Positions 6,251-8,423 of a stretch of DNA of 8,423 nucleotides are shown here, in pieces. A model generated the notes under the pieces. It searched no databases, was not told the DNA's origin, and worked only from the letters and a program-made list of their open reading frames with translations. Origin of the DNA: Streptomyces sp. NRRL F-4489 (lineage in GTDB: Bacteria > Actinomycetota > Actinomycetes > Streptomycetales > Streptomycetaceae); the NCBI RefSeq assembly GCF_001509485.1, contig NZ_LLZI01000074.1, positions 1 to 8,423 of the forward strand. The letters run 5' to 3'. A program made the translations under genes and the position numbers. Every line of letters starts with the position of its first letter. Positions within the stretch are counted from its first letter, which is position 1.

Positions 6251-7357
6251 TCAGCGGCGCTCCGGGCGGTGGTCGGACAGCCGCACCGCGAGGGCGGCGA
6301 TGTCGTCGTCCAGGCGCCCCCTGCTGTAGTGGAGGAGGTCGCGGTGCAGGGCAGCGAGCAGTTCGTGCGGCGGCGTCCGGGGCTGCCGGCCCATCCAGGA
6401 CGCCAGCGGGAAGAACTTGCCGTCGCGGGCGCGGGCCTCGGTGACCCCGTCGGTGTAGAGCAGCAGCAGGTCGCCGGGGGCCAGGTCGAAGGTGTCGACG
6501 TGGTAGTGATCGCCGATCAGCTCCGCGAGGTTGAGCAGCGGCGAGGGGGCGCTGGGCTCCAGCGCGCGCAGTGCGCCGCCGGCCAGCAGCAGCGGCGGGG
6601 GGTGCCCGCAGTTGAGGATGCCGATCGGCCCGCCCCCGTGCGGGATCTCCACGAGCAGGGCGGTGGCGAACCGCTCCATCGGCCCCTCAGGGGGAAAGGC
6701 GGCGTTGTAGCGGGCGCTGCTGGCGTCCAGCCGGCGCGCGACGCTGACCATGTCGGCCTCGCCGTAGGCCGCCTCCCGGAAGGAGTTGACGATCGCCGCG
6801 GCCGCGCCGACCGCCGGCAGGCCCTTGCCCCGTACGTCGCCGATGAGCAGCCGGACCCCGAACGGCGTGTCGACGACCTCGTAGAAGTCCCCGCCGATCC
6901 GGGCCTCCGCCGCGGCCGCCACGTACAGCGACTCGATCTCGACGTCCCCGAAGCGGCGCGGCATGGGGCTCAGCACCACCTGCTGCGCCGCGTCGGCGAC
7001 CAGCCGCACCTGGAAGAGGGTGCGCTCCCGCTGGAGCCGGACGTGGCTGCCGTACGCGGCCGCCACGGTGACGGCGATGATGCCGCCGGCCGTCCACCAC
7101 GTCCCCAGGCCGGGGAACACCACGCTGAGGCCGAGCATCAGGCCGAGGCAGGCCGCCCCGAGCGCGACGGTGGGCAGCACCGGCCACATGGCCGCGGCGA
7201 GCGCCGGCGCCGCGGGCAGCAGGCGGCTGAAGGCCAGCTCGGGCGGGGTGGCGTAGGCCAGGCCGGCGATGACGACGGTCAGGACGACCGGTGACAGCCG
7301 CACCAGCGCCCCACGGCCCCCGGGGCGACGCGGCCGCGGCCGTCCAGACTCGATCAC
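6251..7357 (-). CDS. Membrane-anchored SpoIIE-type PP2C serine phosphatase
   Basis: This 368-residue protein has a basic N-terminus and then about four hydrophobic segments (roughly 22-37, 46-64, 65-82 and 87-103). A short linker rich in Arg and Gln leads to a cytoplasmic SpoIIE/RsbU-like phosphatase domain (about 130-360). The metal-binding acidic residues are present: GGDFYE (D157), IGDVRGKG (D174), YTDGV (D303) and DDDIA (D351/D352). There is no PAS, GAF or HATPase domain, so it carries no recognisable sensor beyond its membrane part. The likely role is dephosphorylating an anti-anti-sigma-type protein; the partner is not in the window. The start is GTG at 7357. Upstream GTGGGAC is G-rich but lies too close to the start codon to be an ideal Shine-Dalgarno sequence, so a start a few codons downstream is possible. 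It shares orientation with the upstream gntR gene, across a 104-base spacer. Confidence 0.9.
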   Translation of the reverse strand: MIESGRPRPRRPGGRGALVRLSPVVLTVVIAGLAYATPPELAFSRLLPAAPALAAAMWPVLPTVALGAACLGLMLGLSVVFPGLGTWWTAGGIIAVTVAAAYGSHVRLQRERTLFQVRLVADAAQQVVLSPMPRRFGDVEIESLYVAAAAEARIGGDFYEVVDTPFGVRLLIGDVRGKGLPAVGAAAAIVNSFREAAYGEADMVSVARRLDASSARYNAAFPPEGPMERFATALLVEIPHGGGPIGILNCGHPPPLLLAGGALRALEPSAPSPLLNLAELIGDHYHVDTFDLAPGDLLLLYTDGVTEARARDGKFFPLASWMGRQPRTPPHELLAALHRDLLHYSRGRLDDDIAALAVRLSDHRPERR

Positions 7358-7380
7358 GTCCCACAGAATATCCAGACAAA
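7358..7380 (-). promoter_or_regulatory. A/T-rich promoter-like stretch before the membrane phosphatase
   Basis: This stretch is far more A/T-rich than its surroundings. On the minus strand it reads TTTGTCTGGATATTCTG followed by GTGGGAC and the GTG start. GATATTCT resembles a -10 region, but no good -35 is visible and transcription would begin almost at the start codon. GTCTGGA in it (plus-strand TCCAGAC, 7371-7377) recurs at 7343-7349 inside the gene, 28 bases away. It is a promoter guess from composition and position only. Confidence 0.3.
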
Positions 7381-7433
7381 GGGGGCGTAGCGCTCCGACG
7401 TCTCGGGACCGGCCGCCGGCCGCGCGCCCCCTT
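7379..7433 (-). terminator. Hairpin between gntR and the phosphatase gene (possible terminator)
   Basis: AAGGGGGCG (7379-7387) and CGCCCCCTT (7425-7433) form a perfect 9-bp inverted repeat around a 37-base loop, which itself contains the self-complementary G+C block GGCCGCCGGCC. In a minus-strand transcript leaving gntR, the 3' arm would be followed by UUGUCUGG, only a weak U tract. It may terminate or attenuate read-through from gntR into the phosphatase gene. The large loop and poor U tail keep confidence low. Confidence 0.3.
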
Positions 7434-7471
7434 CCGGGCTGTTACGGGCTCTAACGGGCTCTTACGGGCCG
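7432..7471. repeat. Four tandem 10-bp repeats at the 3' end of gntR
   Basis: Four consecutive units are TTCCGGGCTG (7432-7441), TTACGGGCTC (7442-7451), TAACGGGCTC (7452-7461) and TTACGGGCCG (7462-7471). The consensus is TWACGGGCTC and the first unit is the most divergent. The last unit begins with the gntR stop codon, read as TAA on the minus strand. The 10-base period is close to one helical turn. TAACGGGCC also occurs at 3231-3239 and TAACGGGTC on the minus strand at 3263-3255, in the operon control region. Confidence 0.7.
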
Positions 7472-8232
7472 GGCGTCCGCCCCAGGTGGGTGGTGAACGA
7501 GAACCGGTCGCCCCGGTAGAGCGAGCGGACGCGTTCCAGCGGGCGGCCCTCGGTGTCGCGGGACAGCCGGTGGATCAGCAGCATCGGCAGCGCGCCCGGC
7601 GTCCCGATGAGCAGCGCCTCGCGCGGGGTGGCCAGCACGGTCTCCAGGCGCTCGTCGGCGTCCCCGAAACCGATGCCGAGCCGCTCGCGCAGATAGGCGT
7701 AGAACGACGAGTCCGGCTCGAAGTCCGTCGCCAGGTCCGGCACCCGGGCCACCGCCACGTAGGTGCTCTCCAGGCCCACCCGCTCGTCGTCGGCGAGCAG
7801 CACCCGCTCCATGTGCCACACCGCGTCCCCCGGCTCGACGCCCAGATCGCGGGCGAGCGCCGGCGGGCCGGCGAAGCGGTCCAGCGAGACCAGGTGGCGG
7901 CCGGGCGTACGGCCCTGGCGGCGGACCCCCTCGGTGTAACTGGCGAGCGACAGCGGCTGCTCCATCTTGGGCCCGGCGACGACCGTGCCGCGCCCCATCC
8001 GGCGCAGCCGCCCCTCCAGCACCAGTTCGCGCAGTGCCTGGCGCAGGGTCTCCCGGGAGACCTGGAAACGCTGCGCCAGGTCGCGTTCGGCGGGCAGCGG
8101 TTCGCCCTCGCCCAGCTCGGCCAGGAGCGCGGCGATGGCGACCTTCGCCGCGTAGTACTTGGGAATGCGTCCGTGCTCGGGAACACCGGACCGGACGGGC
8201 GCGCCAGGATCCTGGCCGTACGGGAACTCCAC
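7462..8232 (-). CDS. GntR-family transcriptional regulator, HutC/DasR-like with UTRA domain
   Basis: This 256-residue regulator begins with a GntR winged helix-turn-helix (about 22-87). RIPKYYAAK precedes it, and LPAERDLAQRFQVSRETLRQ forms the recognition part. GRGTVVAGPK is the wing, followed by QPLSLASYTEG. The C-terminal UTRA effector domain (about 107-247) includes VWHMERVLLADDERVGLESTY, ETVLATPREALLIG, MLLIHRLSRDTEGRPLERV and LYRGDRFSF. The layout and phrases such as PKYY, SYTE, ATPREA and YRGDR resemble DasR, the N-acetylglucosamine regulator; ligands in this subfamily are usually phosphorylated sugars, amino acids or phosphonate-related compounds. GTG at 8232 is the only upstream start in frame; it has no Shine-Dalgarno sequence, being preceded by a C run, so an internal start is possible. 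The GGCCTAGACC site at 3249 suggests it may control the aminophosphonate operon. No such site is seen at its own start. Confidence 0.9.
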   Translation of the reverse strand: MEFPYGQDPGAPVRSGVPEHGRIPKYYAAKVAIAALLAELGEGEPLPAERDLAQRFQVSRETLRQALRELVLEGRLRRMGRGTVVAGPKMEQPLSLASYTEGVRRQGRTPGRHLVSLDRFAGPPALARDLGVEPGDAVWHMERVLLADDERVGLESTYVAVARVPDLATDFEPDSSFYAYLRERLGIGFGDADERLETVLATPREALLIGTPGALPMLLIHRLSRDTEGRPLERVRSLYRGDRFSFTTHLGRTPGP

Positions 8233-8250
8233 GGGGGGATCTTCGCATCA

Positions 8251-8268
8251 GGGGTGGGGTGGGGTGGG
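8251..8268 (+). other. G-quadruplex-type sequence upstream of gntR
   Basis: The plus strand reads three GGGGT units followed by GGG: four G tracts with single-T loops, a canonical and very stable intramolecular G-quadruplex pattern. It lies 19-36 bases upstream of the gntR GTG, with the G-rich strand acting as template for gntR, so it could affect transcription. It is close to the low-quality right end, so read error should be excluded first. Confidence 0.5.
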
Positions 8269-8299
8269 CCCTGGCCGGTGGGGGCCTCGGGGGCGGAGC

Positions 8300-8338
8300 C
8301 CGGGCTCGGCGGGCGGGGCGGGGGCCGGGCTCGGCGGG
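8300..8338. repeat. Short direct repeat in the G-rich end
   Basis: CCGGGCTCGGCGGG occurs at 8300-8313 and again at 8325-8338, 25 bases apart, in a G-rich noncoding stretch upstream of gntR. It leads straight into the homopolymer runs, so it may be real G-rich intergenic sequence or a product of failing base calls. I see no gene between 8233 and the window end. Confidence 0.35.
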
Positions 8339-8423
8339 GGGGGGGGGGGCCCGGGGGGGGGGGGGGGGGGTTTTTTTTGGCGGGGGGGGGGGGGGGCCCC
8401 CCCCCCCCGGGGTTGCCGGGGGG
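8336..8423. other. Homopolymer-rich low-confidence sequence at the window end
   Basis: From 8336 the sequence becomes runs of a single base: 14 G, 3 C, 18 G, 8 T, then 15 G, 12 C and more G. No codon structure, regulatory motif or plausible biology explains this. It looks like miscalled bases at a contig end in a draft assembly and should not be annotated as functional. Confidence 0.7.

Noticed and set aside
7451..8248. A 265-codon minus-strand frame starting with ATG at 8248 and overlapping gntR
   Set aside because: It is the neighbouring frame of gntR on the same strand and gives an Arg/Gly/Pro-rich product. The frame starting with GTG at 8232 holds the full winged helix and UTRA domain.
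8371..8378. T8 run after a G tract as an intrinsic terminator
   Set aside because: It lies inside artefactual homopolymer sequence and no complementary stem precedes it.
1..8423. Mobile elements, integrase sites, CRISPR arrays, tRNA or rRNA genes
   Set aside because: No transposase or integrase motifs, no regularly spaced 20-40 base repeats, and no cloverleaf-type or rRNA-like sequence was seen on either strand.

Overview
The window is about 8.4 kb of very G+C-rich DNA. Codons end overwhelmingly in G or C, starts are ATG or GTG, and operon genes overlap by a few bases. Together with a DasR/HutC-type GntR regulator and two SpoIIE-type phosphatases, this points to an actinomycete, most likely Streptomyces. 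No tRNA, rRNA, CRISPR array, insertion sequence or phage gene is visible. The last ~90 bases are homopolymer runs that look like a poor-quality contig end.

Region 1 (20-3279, minus strand) is a tightly coupled cassette that I read as aminophosphonate use, probably 2-aminoethylphosphonate (AEP) or an N-alkyl derivative. Transcription runs right to left: a DAO-fold FAD oxidoreductase (2052-3173), a phosphonatase-like HAD hydrolase that keeps the cap-domain lysine of phosphonoacetaldehyde hydrolase (1300-2058), and an ABC-transporter ATPase (20-1303). Both junctions overlap by a few bases. The inferred logic is import, oxidative deamination to phosphonoacetaldehyde, then C-P bond cleavage. Permease and binding-protein genes would be expected beyond the left edge.

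Region 2 (3174-3436) is a divergent control region. It holds a GGCCTAGACC site, one base from the GGTCTAGACC core recognised by DasR/PhnF-type GntR repressors. The site lies over a plausible -10 position for the aminophosphonate cassette and overlaps one arm of a 33-bp inverted repeat. On the other side are TTGT/ACAA half-sites and a Shine-Dalgarno sequence for the plus-strand gene.

Region 3 (3437-6220, plus strand) is a 927-residue multidomain sensor-phosphatase: two membrane helices around a CitA/DcuS-like extracytoplasmic sensor, then PAS, GAF, a SpoIIE/PP2C phosphatase and a C-terminal HATPase of the anti-sigma-factor type. It meets a second SpoIIE-type phosphatase (6251-7357, minus strand, membrane-anchored, no sensor) tail to tail across 30 bases.

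Region 4 (7358-8423) holds the spacer upstream of that second phosphatase, with a hairpin and four 10-bp tandem repeats, then a GntR/HutC regulator with a UTRA domain (7462-8232, minus strand), a G-quadruplex-type sequence and the degenerate end. The regulator is the natural candidate for the operator in region 2, although 4 kb of unrelated genes lie between them.
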